Shown: positions 22,464-32,250 of the stretch, one piece after another
Numbering within the stretch: the stretch's first letter is position 1
How the letters are laid out: each line of letters starts with the position of its first letter
DNA from: Sternotherus odoratus
Lineage: Eukaryota > Chordata > Testudines > Kinosternidae
Reading direction: 5' to 3'
NCBI GenBank assembly: GCA_032164245.1
Contig: JAVMKO010000001.1
Coordinates: 289,609,041 to 289,673,040 of the forward strand
Length of the DNA stretch: 64,000 bases
Made by a program: the position numbers and the translations under genes
Notes under the pieces: generated by a model
What the model was told of the DNA's origin: nothing
Seen by the model: only the letters and a program-made list of their open reading frames with translations
The model's database searches: none

Positions 22464-22879
22464 AGTGTCAGAGCCCGGGCTCGGACCCCAGACCCAGCCT
22501 GCAAACCCGAAGGGAGAGGGTCTCAGCCAAACGCCTGCACCATGGCGGCTCTCAGACTCCCTGCCTTCGGGGCGTTTCCGCCGGTCAGACGGGCCCATGA
22601 GGCTACGGCCCCGATTCAGCAGTGTCCCGAAGCAGGCGCTTGACTTGACTTGAGTGGGAATTCTCCCCTGGAAAGTGAGGTGCTCGATAAGCTACCCAGT
22701 GGACCTGACCTGGGGACCTCTGGGGGCCGGGGATTCCCATCAGCAGAGGGCCCTCCGCTCTGGGACCCCCCCCCCCTCATCGTGCAGAACTGCTGCCCCT
22801 CACCACCTTAGCCCGAGCATCATCTCCTGCCTCCCGCTCCAGCTGGGGGTGGCCGGTGGGGAGGGCCGAGGCCCCTTGT

Positions 22880-23640
22880 AGGTCGCTGATACTGTGTTTA
22901 AATTTGGAAAACGCTCCCCCAGGCGCCGGCGGGGAGGCGCGCGCGTGAACCCCGGGGGCAAACCCCAGCAAGGCCCCCCGCTCCCGTTCTCCTGCTCTGC
23001 ACGGGGCTACGGTCCCCCGGCCCCCGGCGAAGGGGCAAGGACCCGCATTGGGGCAGGGGAGCTGGGCAAGGAACGATCCGACCCCAGCGCCGGCCAGAGC
23101 CCAGCGAGGAGGCGGGTCACCCCTGCTGCGCCCTGGGAACGCACCTGAGACCCCGCAACCAGCCGCAGCAGGACAGACACGGGGGGGGGGGAGATGCTGC
23201 CCTCCCCACTTGCAGCCGGGCAGGCACCAGAGACAGCCTCTGCCTCGAACACTGGCCTCCCCCGCCCCCCGAGGAGGGACCCCCCATGCACATGGCAACA
23301 CGCTGGATCCCGCCGCAGCCCCTTCCCCACTGCGGCGCGCCGGGGGGGGCATGGCCGCGCAGAGCCCCGCTCCCCCCCGCCACGCCTCTCACCTGCCTGC
23401 GGGGCCGGTCCCCGGAGCGCCCAGCTGCGGCCAGATGTCGCCTCCGCTCTGCCGCGGCAGCGCCGTGTGCCCGCCCCCGGCACCAGCCCCGCCCGGCCGC
23501 CACGGGGAGGGGCTGCCGAGGGGGCGGGGAGGCGGCGTGCGCCTGCGCCGAGCCTGTGTGTGGGTCTCTCCCCGGGGAGGCTCAGGGGCCGCAGTGGGGC
23601 TGGGACAGGGACTTCCCCCTTCCACCGCTGTTCCCAGTGG
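22880..23640 (-). promoter_or_regulatory. CpG island, candidate promoter
   Basis: The 760-bp block is GC-rich and CpG-dense and is not bounded by transposon ends. It contains a GGGGCGGGG Sp1-type box near 23520-23529 and an NRF-1-like 'tgcgcctgcgcc' at 23538-23549. On the minus strand two strong splice donors are present: CAG|GTGAGA (exon edge at 23393) and CAG|GTGCGT (exon edge at 23145). This fits a non-coding first exon transcribed leftward. By mammalian gene order the gene after ACER3 in this direction would be CAPN5 (with B3GNT6), but no exon of either was found, so the owner is unassigned. The long stop-free frames here are a GC effect. Confidence 0.5.
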
Positions 23641-23951
23641 CTAGTCGGGGGAGAGGCCCTGAAACTTGATTTCAGCCACAGGCTTCTGGCACCGTCGCCC
23701 CCGTGCCCTGCTCCCAGGGAAACCAGCTGGAGGTGCAATCAGAGAATCTCAGGGTTGGAAGGGACCTCAGGGGATCATCTAGTCCAGGGGTCTCCAAACT
23801 TTTCAGCCCGAGGGCCGCATTAACTATCAAATAGCAGTTCGGGGGCCGACAACACACTCGAGGTCCAAATAAAAAAGAATCAAAACATGGATGTTGTTTT
23901 TAATTATTTATTTAATATTATTTTATTCAGTTATTATTTAATAACACATTG

Positions 23952-24192
23952 ATACACTACACATGAACACCTGTTCACCACACATGAACACTACACATGA
24001 ACACCTGTTCACTACACATGAACACCTGTTCACTACACATGAACATTACACATGAGCACTACACATGAACACCTGTTCACCACACATGAACATTACACAT
24101 GAACACTACACATGAACACCTGTTCACTACACATGAACACTACACATGAACACCTGTTCACTACACATGAACATTACACATGAACACTACAC
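23952..24192 (+). repeat. Minisatellite, 'acacatgaacacctgttcac' type
   Basis: Units of about 21 bp alternate with shorter variants ending 'acacatgaacatt'. The motif 'cacatgaacacctgttca' is partly self-complementary ('tgaaca'/'tgttca'). Confidence 0.85.
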
Positions 24193-24723
24193 ATCAACCC
24201 CCCAACTGACCCACCCAGCCAGGTCTCTCACCCCAAAACCTCCTTCCCTCCCACCCACCCCCCAACTGACCCACCCAGCCCGGTCTCTCACCCCAAAACC
24301 TCCTTTCCTCCAACCCCCCCCCCCAAATGACCCACCCAGCCAGGTCTCTCACCCCAAAACCTCCTTTCCTCCAACCCCCCCCCAAATGACCCACCCAGCC
24401 AGGTCTCTCACCCCAAAACCTCCTTTCCTCCAACCCCCCCCCCCCCAAATGACCCACCCAGCCAGGTCTCTCACCCCAAAACCTCCTTTCCTCCAACCCC
24501 CCCCCAAATGACCCACCCAGCCAGGTCTCTCACCCCAAAACCTCCTTCCCTCCCACCCACCCCCCAACTGACCCACCCAGCCCGGTCTCTCACCCCAAAA
24601 CCTCCTTTCCTCCAACCCCCCCCCAAATGACCCACCCAGCCAGGTCTCTCACCCCAAAACCTCCTTCCCTCCCACCCACCCCCCAACTGACCCACCCAGC
24701 CCGGTCTCTCCCCCCCCCCCCAA
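24193..24723 (+). repeat. Minisatellite of about 60-bp units, C-rich
   Basis: About nine units share 'gacccacccagccaggtctc' and 'accccaaaacctcct', separated by C runs of variable length. Units differ in C-run length and in a few exchanges (ttcctcc/tccctccc). The repetition gives stop-free frames on both strands (for example TPPND-like repeats), which are not genes. Confidence 0.9.
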
Positions 24724-24824
24724 CTGACCCGCTCAACCCGGTCTTTCCCCACAGACCGGTTCGCCGCCTGGCAGTGGGTGGCTCCTTGTTTCGCCCCCTG
24801 TAACTGCATGGCGGTGCGGCGCGT

Positions 24825-25030
24825 CCCGGCCCCAGCTCTGAGCCGTCCCTGGCCGGCGGCGGCAGCCGAGCACGCGGCGCGTCCCGGCCGGCGGCGGCAG
24901 CTGCGGAGCACGCGGCGCGTCCCGGCCCCGGGGCGGCAGCCGAGCACGCGGCGCGTCCCGGCCCCGCGGCGGCAGCCGAGCACGCGGCGCGTCCCGGCCC
25001 CGCGGCTGGCGGCCCGCGCGGCGCTTCCAG
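24825..25030 (+). repeat. Minisatellite of about 33-bp GC-rich units
   Basis: Four to five units carry 'gagcacgcggcgcgtcccgg' followed by 'ccccgcggcggcagcc'. CpG-rich. Confidence 0.8.
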
Positions 25031-25205
25031 GCCCCAGCGCGGAGCCGTCCCAGCGAAAAGCTCAAAAGAGCCAAAAATTCCCTAAATAGCCAAAAAGATC
25101 TCCGCGGGCCGGATGAGAGGGCCTCGCGGGCCGCATCCGGCCCGCGGGCCGTAGTTTGGAGACCCCTGATCTAGTCCAACCCCCTGCTCAAAGCAGGATC
25201 AATCA

Positions 25206-26955
25206 AAATTTTGGTGGTCCGTGGAGAAATTTGGACATTATTTGCAATTTTTAGGAAGATAAGTCCCTAGTAAAGGCTTCTTATTTGATAGCACTTCAAA
25301 TCGCGAAAAGTAGAAAGACGTATACAATTGGAGAAGAATTAATTAAGCCTTGCTTGTTACAAGCCTGTGAAGAGGTTTTGGGGAAACAGGCTGTCCAGAA
25401 ACTGAAAGTAATTCCTATGTCCACTAACACTGTGAAGCGCAGAATTGAAGACATGGCCGAAGATATTGAAAATCAAGTGATTGAAATGGTGAAAAATTCA
25501 ACGTTTTATTCAATTCAACTCAACGAATCAACATACATAACTAACAAGGCAGTTCTCCTTTGTTTTGTGAGGTTTGAGTGTCAAGGAGAGCTAAAGGAAG
25601 AACTCCTCTGTTCGCTCAACTTGCCGGGTAGAACAACCGGCTCTGAGATTTTCGATGCACTTAATGGTTATTTCCTGAGACATGGTATTGAATGGAAGAA
25701 ATGTGTTGGGATATGCACAGATGGTGCCACAAGCATGACCGGGCATCGTTCAGGAGTTGTTACAAAAGTGAAAGATGTTGGACACCCAGACATCTTGTTT
25801 ACTCATTGTATTATACATCGTGAGCAACTTGCGGCGAAAAGAATGTCTCCAGAACTGCATGAAGTACTCTCTGATGTAATTAAAATTGTAAATGAAATTC
25901 GGCACAAAACGCTCAATTCTCGAATATTTGAGGCACTTTGTGAAGAAATGGGCTCTCAATATACTCATCTTCCTCTTCACGCTGAGGTGAGATGGCTGTC
26001 GGGGGCCAAAATACTAACCCGATTGTTCGACCTGCGCCAAGAAGTCAAGTTATTCTTCCAGCAGCAAAATAATTTGAAATTCCAAGTTCTCTTGTCCGAC
26101 GATGATTGGCTAGCCAAGTTTGCATACCTGGCAGATATTTTTTCACTGTTAAACGAGCTAAACACGTCCTTGCAAAGACAGCTTATGGACGTGTTCACAC
26201 TGCGAGGTAAAATGGATGCATTTCAAAAGAAAATATTGCTGTGGCAAATGCGGTTGGCTGAAGAAGATCCTGCAAATGTTCCCGAATCTTGATGAGTATA
26301 TGAAAGAGGAGGATGTCAACCGACAGGTAATAACCATTGTTCGACAGCACTTACGGTCGCTCACAGAATCTTTTGCCCATTATTACCCAAAAGAAGAGGA
26401 CCCCAGACATGGCAGAATGTGGGTAATGGATCCATTTTCGGCGAAAATTGAAGGTAGCAATTTGAGCATGAAAGAAAAAGAAAGCCTAATCGATCTATCA
26501 TCCGACGACAGTCTCAAAGCTAAATTCCACTCATCCTCATCAAGACATCATTTTTGGCTCTCTGTAAAAAGTGAGTACCCAGTGCTGAGTGAAAAAGCCA
26601 TCAAAATTTTGATTCCATTTGCAACAACCTATTTGTGTAAAAAGACAGTCTTATCTGTTACGGCAATCAAAAACAAGTACCGCTGTTGGCTTGAAATACA
26701 AACGGCTCTCCGTGTTGCAGTGACGTCATTGGAGCCAAGAATCCATAAACTTATTTCAAACAAGCAGCAACAAATATCACATTAATAATTTTGTTATAAT
26801 TAAACAAGTGCACTTCATATTAATAAAATGGAACTTTTATGATCATTATTTTATAGATGTTTGTACCTTTTTTAAAAAAATTCATGTTAGTGGTCCGCGG
26901 GATTCAAAATTGTGAGTTTAGTGGTCCGTGAGGTCCGAAAGGTTGGCGACCACTG
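25206..26955 (+). mobile_element. hAT (Charlie/ZBED-like) element, 5'-truncated
   Basis: A broken hAT transposase (25255-26785) is followed by a non-coding 3' part. The right end 'ggttggcgaccactg' at about 26941-26955 is a hAT terminus, and 'gtggtccg' subterminal motifs occur on both sides (25215 and 26890-26930). The left terminal repeat is missing; the element abuts a CR1 end at 25205. Confidence 0.75.
25255..26785 (+). pseudogene. hAT transposase (ZBED5/FAM200-like), frameshifted and N-terminally truncated
   Basis: The first frame (open from 25255, ending at 26292) lacks the BED zinc finger and starts inside the protein at K-A-S-Y-L. It keeps an RNase-H-like stretch with GICTDGATSMTG (catalytic Asp region, about 25710-25745) and CIIHREQLAAK (the conserved C-x-x-H, about 25805-25840). 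A one-base shift in 26250-26290 moves the reading to a second frame, which runs through MFPNLDEYMKE to a C-terminal hAT dimerisation region (FWLSVKSEYPVLSEKA...) ending at 26785. Apart from this one shift and the lost N-terminus the frame is long and clean, so the copy is not very old. It cannot make a complete transposase. Confidence 0.85.
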
Positions 26956-26959
26956 TGCT

Positions 26960-27110
26960 AGTGTACCTGTGGACACAGATCCAGGGAGCTAGTACCATGC
27001 TTCATTGACAATAAACCTGGCCGAGCGCCTTCGCCACCGAACCGAGTCTGTGGTCTTTCTTCAGGGATAAGATCCAGGACTGCTGGAGACCAGGCTGCCT
27101 GATCTGCTGT
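26960..27110 (+). repeat. ERV LTR R-U5-like fragment
   Basis: 'cattgacaataaacctggcc' contains an AATAAA and is followed by 'gtctgtggtctttcttcagg', the layout of an LTR polyadenylation region and U5. Boundaries are not visible. The DNA to 27490 may hold more of this element. Confidence 0.4.
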
Positions 27111-27489
27111 TAGCAGTGATCCACTGGCTCTCCAAGCACAAGCACTGGGCAGCCTGAATAGCATTGCTGAGGCAACGACAATTCGGCCTTCAGCACTTCA
27201 CCGCACCGGGCTAATGATTCCAGGCCCTGAAATTGATCGTGGTACCCCATGAATGCCACAACTAGTGGGACAACCCCAGAAAATCTGGCACCGATAGCAA
27301 CTCCGCCCACACAATCCTCTTGCCAGACACTGGTTCCCACTTCTTAGCTGTTAGGCTGAGCCTTAGATTGGAGTTTCTAGCTCATGTAGCTGTACTAAAT
27401 GGATTCCAGCTACCACCATAAGAATCAGAGAAATAAGAATCAGAAAACCCCTATTAGGACATCTACAAAAAGTAACCCAATGAATACCA

Positions 27490-27690
27490 TTTGATGGGTG
27501 GCAGTGAAGCCCAGAGGCTAGAGCACTAGACTGTGACTCATGAGCTCTGGGTTCTAGTCCCAGCTCTGCCACTGACCTTGGGCAAGTTGCTTTGCTGCTC
27601 TGTGCCTCAGTTTTCCCACTTGTAAAATGGGGATAATAATACCACATTGCTTTGAGATCTGCTGATGAATAGCACTGTAGAAGAGCCATT
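27490..27690 (+). repeat. MIR SINE relic
   Basis: 'ctctgggttctagtcccagc' (B-box side), then 'ctgaccttgggcaagttgct' and 'ctgtgcctcagttttcccac', ending 'aaaatggggataataatacc'. A well-kept MIR core and tail. The next repeat starts in its 3' AT-rich end. Confidence 0.75.
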
Positions 27691-27759
27691 TATTATTATA
27701 AATGAACTAGCATAAGTGCCCAGCGTTGCTCGGGTCAGTCGGAGGTGGGGAGGGGGCAG

Positions 27760-28005
27760 ACAGTTGACACCCCCTGACCAACCCCAACACCCACCCTTCA
27801 CCCACCCTGACATCTTCCCACCCCCCCGACCAACCCCAAGACCCCCCCCGGCTCACTTACCCCCCGACCAAACCCGACAACCCCACCTGACCCCCCAAAA
27901 CAAACCCAACACCCCCACCTCACCCCCCGACCAAACCCGACACCCCCACCTCACTCCCTGAGCAAACCCGACACCCCCACCTCACCCCCCGACCGAACAG
28001 TGTAT
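27760..28005 (+). repeat. C-rich minisatellite, first block
   Basis: Units such as 'accaaacccgacacccccac' followed by 'ctcaccccccg', about 30 bp each. Confidence 0.85.
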
Positions 28006-28036
28006 TTAATAATCTGTGTGCTACACAGTGCACCGT

Positions 28037-28768
28037 GAGCCGGGGGGGGGGGGTGTCGGGTTTGGTCGGGGGGTCAGGTGGGGGTGTTGGGTTTGCTTGG
28101 GGGGGTCAGGTGGGGTTGTCGGGTTTGGTCGGGGGGTAAGTGAGCCGGGGGGTGTAGGGTTTGGTCTGGGGGGGTGGGAAGGTGTTGGGGTGGGTGAGGG
28201 GTGAGTGTTGCGGTTGGTCAGGGGGTGTTGCGGTTGGTGGGGGGTTGAGGTGGGGGTGTCAGGTTTGCTTGGGGGGATGAGGTAGGGGTGTCGGGTTCGG
28301 TCGGGGGTAAGTGAGCCGGGGGGGTGTCGGGTTTGGTCTGGGGGGGTGGGAAGGTGTCGTGGTGGGTGAGGGGTGAGGTGTGGGTGTTGGGGTTGGTCAG
28401 GGGGTGTTGTGGTTGGTGGGGGGGGTGAGGTGGGGGTGTCGGGTTTGCTTGGGGGGGTGAGGTGGGAGTGTCGGGTTCGGTCGGGGGGTAAGTGAGCCGG
28501 GGGGTGTCAGGTTTGGTCTGGGGGTGTTGCGATTGGTGTGTGTGGGGGTGAGGTGGGGGTGTCAGGTTCGGTCGGGGGGTAAGTGAGCCAGGGGGTGTCG
28601 GGTTTGGTCTGGGGGGGTGGGAAGGTGTTGGGGTGGGTGAGGGGTGAGGGGTGGGTGTTGGGGTTGGTCAGGGGGTGTTGTGGTTGGTGGGGGGGTGAGG
28701 TGGCGGTGTCGGGTTTGGTCGGGGGGGTAAGTGAGCCGGGGGGGTGTGTCGGGTTTGGTCTGGGCACC
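28037..28768 (+). repeat. G-rich minisatellite, reverse-oriented block
   Basis: The same unit as at 27760 but on the opposite strand: 'gtgggggtgtcgggtttggt', 'gtaagtgagccggggggtgt'. It includes larger repeats of about 225 bp (28110, 28310 and 28580 share 'aagtgagcc...ggtgggaaggtgt'). Many runs of four or more G make it G-quadruplex-prone. Confidence 0.85.
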
Positions 28769-29040
28769 CACCCCAACACCTTCTCCCCCCCCAGACCAAA
28801 CCCAACACCCACACCACACCCCTCACCCCCCCGACACCTTCCCACCCCCCCAGACCAACCCCGACACCCCCCCGGCTCACTTACCCCCCGACCAAACCCG
28901 ACACCCCCACCTCACCCCCCCAAGCAAACCCAACACCCCCACCTCACCCCCCCACCAACCGCAACACCCCCTGACCAACCCCAACACCCCCACCTCACCC
29001 CCCCGACCGAACCCGACACCCCCACCTCACTTACCATCCC
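28769..29040 (+). repeat. C-rich minisatellite, second block
   Basis: After the junction 'ggtctgggcacccacc' the unit returns to the C-rich orientation, so this block is largely complementary to 28500-28768 and could pair with it. Confidence 0.85.
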
Positions 29041-29139
29041 ACCAAACCCAACTCAGATCCGTCGCAGGCGGGGAGGGGGCCCAGAGCCGAGGGATTCTGG
29101 GGACCTTCGCAGGTGGGGGGGGGCACAGAGCTGATGGAG

Positions 29140-29520
29140 TCCGGGGTTGAGGTGGGAGGGGCAGAGAACTGAGGGCTCTCCGGGGTTCCGTTGGGAGGGG
29201 GGAGGGGCAGAGAACTGAGGGCTCTCCGGGGTTCCGTTGGGAGGGGGGAGGGGCAGAGAACGGAGGGATCTCCGGGGTTCCGTTGGGAGGGGGGAGGGGC
29301 AGAGAACTGAGGGATCTCTGGGGTTCTGTTGGGAGGGGGGAGGGGCAGAGAACTGAGGGATCTCCGGGGTTCCGTTGGGAGGGGGGAGGGGCAGAGAACT
29401 GAGGGATCTCCGGGGTTCCGTTGGGAGGGGGGAGGGGCAGAGAACGGAGGGATCTCCGGGGTTCCGTTGGGAGGGGGGAGGGGCAGAGAACTGAGGGATC
29501 TCCGGGGTTCCGTTGGAGGA
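29140..29520 (+). repeat. 46-bp minisatellite, G-rich
   Basis: About eight units with a period of 46 bp share 'gcagagaactgagggatctc' and 'cggggttccgttgggagggg'. Variants (gggctctc/gggatctc; aactg/aacgg) alternate between units. Copy 2 of the host element keeps only about two units. Confidence 0.9.
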
Positions 29521-29818
29521 GGGAGGGGTGAGCTGAGCGAGTGAGGTGTCTGTTGGAGGGGGGTATTATGACATCATCACCACCTAACCGCCCAGCCGAT
29601 GTGATTGGCCCTGAAAGACTTTCACCCCTGGGGGGCGTCAGAGGTGAGATCCGAAAATTTTTCGACCCTTACCAGCATCTAGACCCCAAGACCCCTCACT
29701 GTACCAAATTTCAAGTCTCTGGCTCAAACGGTGCGGGAGGAGTTCGCAGTCATACGTACATACATACATACATACATACATACACACATACATACACCAC
29801 TTGACTTTTATATATATA

Positions 29819-30511
29819 GATTATTACAATAAAGCATCAGTAAGACAAAATTTTAAGTGAATGAGATTAGATCTCGGCCAGAGCAGGATTGTTCCAAATG
29901 TCATACCGTAATGAACAGGCTACCACTGACCTTCGCTGGATGAAATCGGATGGTTTTCCTCTGTGTCATGGGGCCTATGCTGCCAAGAGCTATTGGAGAT
30001 TATTACCTCAAGAGATATCCAAAGTGAAATGTTTGCAGTGAGGGGGAGGAGAGAACTCTTAGACACGACAACAATACAAATAACATCGAAATGTAAATTA
30101 TCGTGATGTCCTGTCGTTCCAGAGCAATGTACAAATGTGCCTATGACGAGGCCAAGTGAGGATGGTGGAATGTTGTTCAGGAGGGAACGGGGAAGAGATA
30201 GGATCACTTAAACACTAACCCATAAAAGGGGTTAATAGTAGTTATAGGGAAAAACCAGAGTGAAACCCAAACATGAGATAAGGCAGGGGGGTGGGGGTCA
30301 GCAAGTGATTCATTCCGCAAATATAAGGGCGTTTCATTGTTATTTCAGGGAGTTTGAAGAATCAAGGAGCCAGGTTTCTTCTTCCTGCCCAGCATGAATA
30401 TTTGTTGGCTCTGGGGTCATAGAAATAGCCCCAAAGGCCTAAGTCTCCTCCCAGCTGTTTTAGAGCAGTGTCACTCCATTGGCTTAGGAGAGTTACTTCT
30501 GAATGTCCAGA
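29819..30511. other. No feature seen
   Basis: AT-balanced DNA without supported genes or repeat ends. Confidence 0.35.
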
Positions 30512-30650
30512 ATCAGGGAGGTAGCCGTGTTAGTCTGGAATAGCAGAGGTAACAAAGTCCTGTGGCACCTTAAAGACTAACTATAAAGTTTTGAAGCATG
30601 AGCTTTCGTGGGCTAATACCCACTTCGTCGGATGCAGGCAGTGGAAGTGT
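30512..30650 (-). mobile_element. Penelope-like element 3' tail
   Basis: The plus strand reads 'gtagccgtgttagtctggaa', 'caaagtcctgtggcacctta' and 'acccacttcgtcggatgcag', the reverse complement of the PLE tail at 10226-10352. The hammerhead-like core and stem II (30604-30636) are present, with the same U-to-C change. The copy is 5'-truncated just beyond the ribozyme-like part. Confidence 0.75.
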
Positions 30651-31054
30651 TCAGAGAATGACACTGGTATGACAGAGGAATATCGGGCCCTGCACAGCCA
30701 TAGGAATTGCCATTCTGGATCAGGTCAAGGGACCACCTCAGATATCCCGGCCCTGCTGCACCAGCAGCTACAGAGGAAGATGCCAGAGCCCTGCAGTCCT
30801 GCAGTGTTAGCTATAGAATAATCTTTTGTGAACCAGAGGATCCTCATCGGCCCAGGGAGTTTAACAGCATAAAATGGGACTTAGTTTTGGCAGGTCACAC
30901 TTAAAACTGCAGTGGTGCCACTGTAGCGCTTCAGAGAAGATTCTACTACACTGACAAGAGAGTGTCTCCCAGCAGTGTAGTTAGTCCACGTCCTCGGGAG
31001 GAGGTGAGTATGTTGATGGAGGAAGCTCTCCTACCGACGTAGCACAGTCTATAC

Positions 31055-32160
31055 CAGTGATGGCGAACCCGTGGCACGCGTGCCGCTGCCGGCACGCCGA
31101 GCCGTCTCTGTGGGCACGCCGTCAAAACGCCGGAGCAGAGGGGCGGGGTCAGTAAGAGGCGGGCGGGTGGTGGAGGAGGAAGTGAAAGGACGGCCGGAGC
31201 CCGGGAAGGAGAGCGGAGGCGGGGCCGAGGCAGGAGGCGAGGCAAGGCAAGAAGGAGAGCGGAGGCGGGGCCGAGGCGCGAGGCGCGGCGCGAGGCAGGA
31301 GGCGAGGCGCCGCGCGGCGCGAGGCAGGAGGCGAGGCAAGGCAAGAAGGAGAGCGGAGGCGGGGCCGAGGCGCGAGGCGCGGCGCGAGGCAGGAGGCGAG
31401 GCGAGGCGAGGCGACGCGCGGCGCGAGGCGAGGCGAGGGAAGGCAAGGGGAGGCGAGGGAAGGGAAGGCAAGGCAAGGGGGGGGAGGCAAGGCAAGGCAA
31501 GGGGGGGGAGGCGAGGCGAGGCAAGGCAGGGGGGGGAGGCGAGGCAAGGCAGGGGGGGGAGGCGAGGCAAGGCAAGGCAGGGGGGGGGAGGCGAGGCAAG
31601 GCAAGGCAGGGGGGGGGAGGCGAGGCAAGGCAAGGCAGGGGGGGGGAGGCGAGGCAAGGCAAGGCAGGGGGGGGAGGCGAGGCAAGGCAAGGCAGGGGGG
31701 GGAGGCGAGGCAAGGCAAGGCAGGGGGGGGAGGCGAGGCAAGGCAAGGCAGGGGGGGGAGGCGAGGCAAGGCAAGGCAGGGGGGGGGAGGCGAGGCAAGG
31801 CAAGGCAGGGGGGGGGAGGCAAGGCAAGGCAGGGGGGGGGAGGCAAGGCAAGGCGGGGGGGGAGGCAAGGCAAGGCAGGGGGGGGAGGCAAGGCAAGGCA
31901 GGGGGGGGGAGGCAAGGCGAGGGGGGGGAGGCGAGCCGCGCTGCTGAGGCCGGGGGGGGAGGGGGGTGAGCCGCGCTGCTGAGGCCGGGGGGGGTGAGCC
32001 GCGCTGCTGAGGCCGGGGGGGGGGGGGGGTGAGCCGCGCTGCTGAGGCCGGGGGGGGGGGGGGGTCCCGAGTCGAGCGGGGGTGTTGGCACTTTGAAAAA
32101 AAACATGTCGTTTTGGTTTGCAGTTTGGGCACTTGGGCTCAAAAAGGTTTGCCATCACTG
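31055..32160. mobile_element. hAT element filled with a purine-rich array
   Basis: The ends 'cagtgatggcgaaccc' and 'ggtttgccatcactg' are inverted repeats. The flanks are the perfect 8-bp duplication 'gtctatac' (31047-31054 and 32161-32168). About 900 of its 1106 bp are GC-rich tandem repeats. Three minus-strand frames of 327-421 codons run through the array only because it lacks stops. The 3' subterminal part ('gtttgcagtttgggcacttg') is non-repetitive. Confidence 0.9.
31190..32065 (+). repeat. Purine-rich compound minisatellite
   Basis: Three layers follow one another: two copies of an approximately 110-bp unit ('agcggaggcggggccgaggc'), then about fifteen units of 27-33 bp with 'gaggcaaggcaaggcagggg', then four units of about 37 bp with 'gagccgcgctgctgaggccg'. 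The plus strand is almost all A, G and C with long G runs. Confidence 0.9.
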
Positions 32161-32250
32161 GTCTATACCAAAGGATAGGTCGGTATAACTGCATTGCTCC
32201 AAGCAACACAGCTATACCGATGTAAGTTTGTAGTGTAGACGTGGCCTCAT

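Larger units (their letters stand above)
23785..25168. mobile_element. hAT element filled with tandem arrays
   Basis: The ends 'caggggtctccaaact' and 'agtttggagacccctg' are perfect inverted repeats. The flanks are the perfect 8-bp duplication 'atctagtc' (23777-23784 and 25169-25176). The 1384-bp interior has no transposase. It consists of three unrelated tandem arrays (23952-24192, 24193-24723, 24825-25030) between short subterminal 'gggccgcat' and 'gcgggccgcatccgg' segments. Elements at 43116 and 44231 have related ends. Confidence 0.85.
23736..25205 (-). repeat. CR1 3' end, antisense, split by a hAT
   Basis: Left part 23736-23784 ('ctcagggttggaagggacct') and right part 25177-25205 ('caaccccctgctcaaagcag') join into one antisense CR1 tail when the hAT at 23785-25168 and one copy of its duplication are removed. 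Confidence 0.75.
27704..29818 (+). mobile_element. Minisatellite-bearing repeat element, copy 1
   Basis: The left end 'actagcataagtgc' and a conserved right part are shared with the copy at 48016. The right part runs from about 29560 through 'ggtattatgacatcatcacc', 'cctgaaagactttcacccct' and 'caaatttcaagtctctggct' to (CATA)n and 'ccacttgacttttatatata'. Between them lie strand-switching C/G minisatellites and a 46-bp array. There is no transposase or reverse-transcriptase frame. I do not recognise the family for certain; the 3' part resembles tails of RTE-like or other non-LTR elements, but that is a guess. Confidence 0.65.
30895..32250. repeat. CTACAC-type MITE split by a hAT
   Basis: Left part 30895-31046 ('cactgacaagagagtgtctc', 'ctcctaccgacgtagcacag') and right part 32169-32250 ('ggtcggtataactgcattgc', 'ttgtagtgtagacgtggcc') join across the hAT at 31055-32160. 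The MITE contains internal inverted segments such as 'gacaagagagtgtctcccag'. Confidence 0.6.

Noticed and set aside
23007..23823. Frames of up to 243 codons on both strands in the CpG island
   Set aside because: GC-rich DNA is poor in stop codons; frames overlap on both strands and show no family features.
24146..24615. Regular repeats such as QVSHPKTSF that look like a repeat protein
   Set aside because: Units vary in length by C-run slippage, which breaks the frame, and both strands are equally open. It is a minisatellite inside a transposon.
23952..24723. Possible CRISPR-like array of direct repeats
   Set aside because: The units are contiguous, without unique spacers, in vertebrate DNA.
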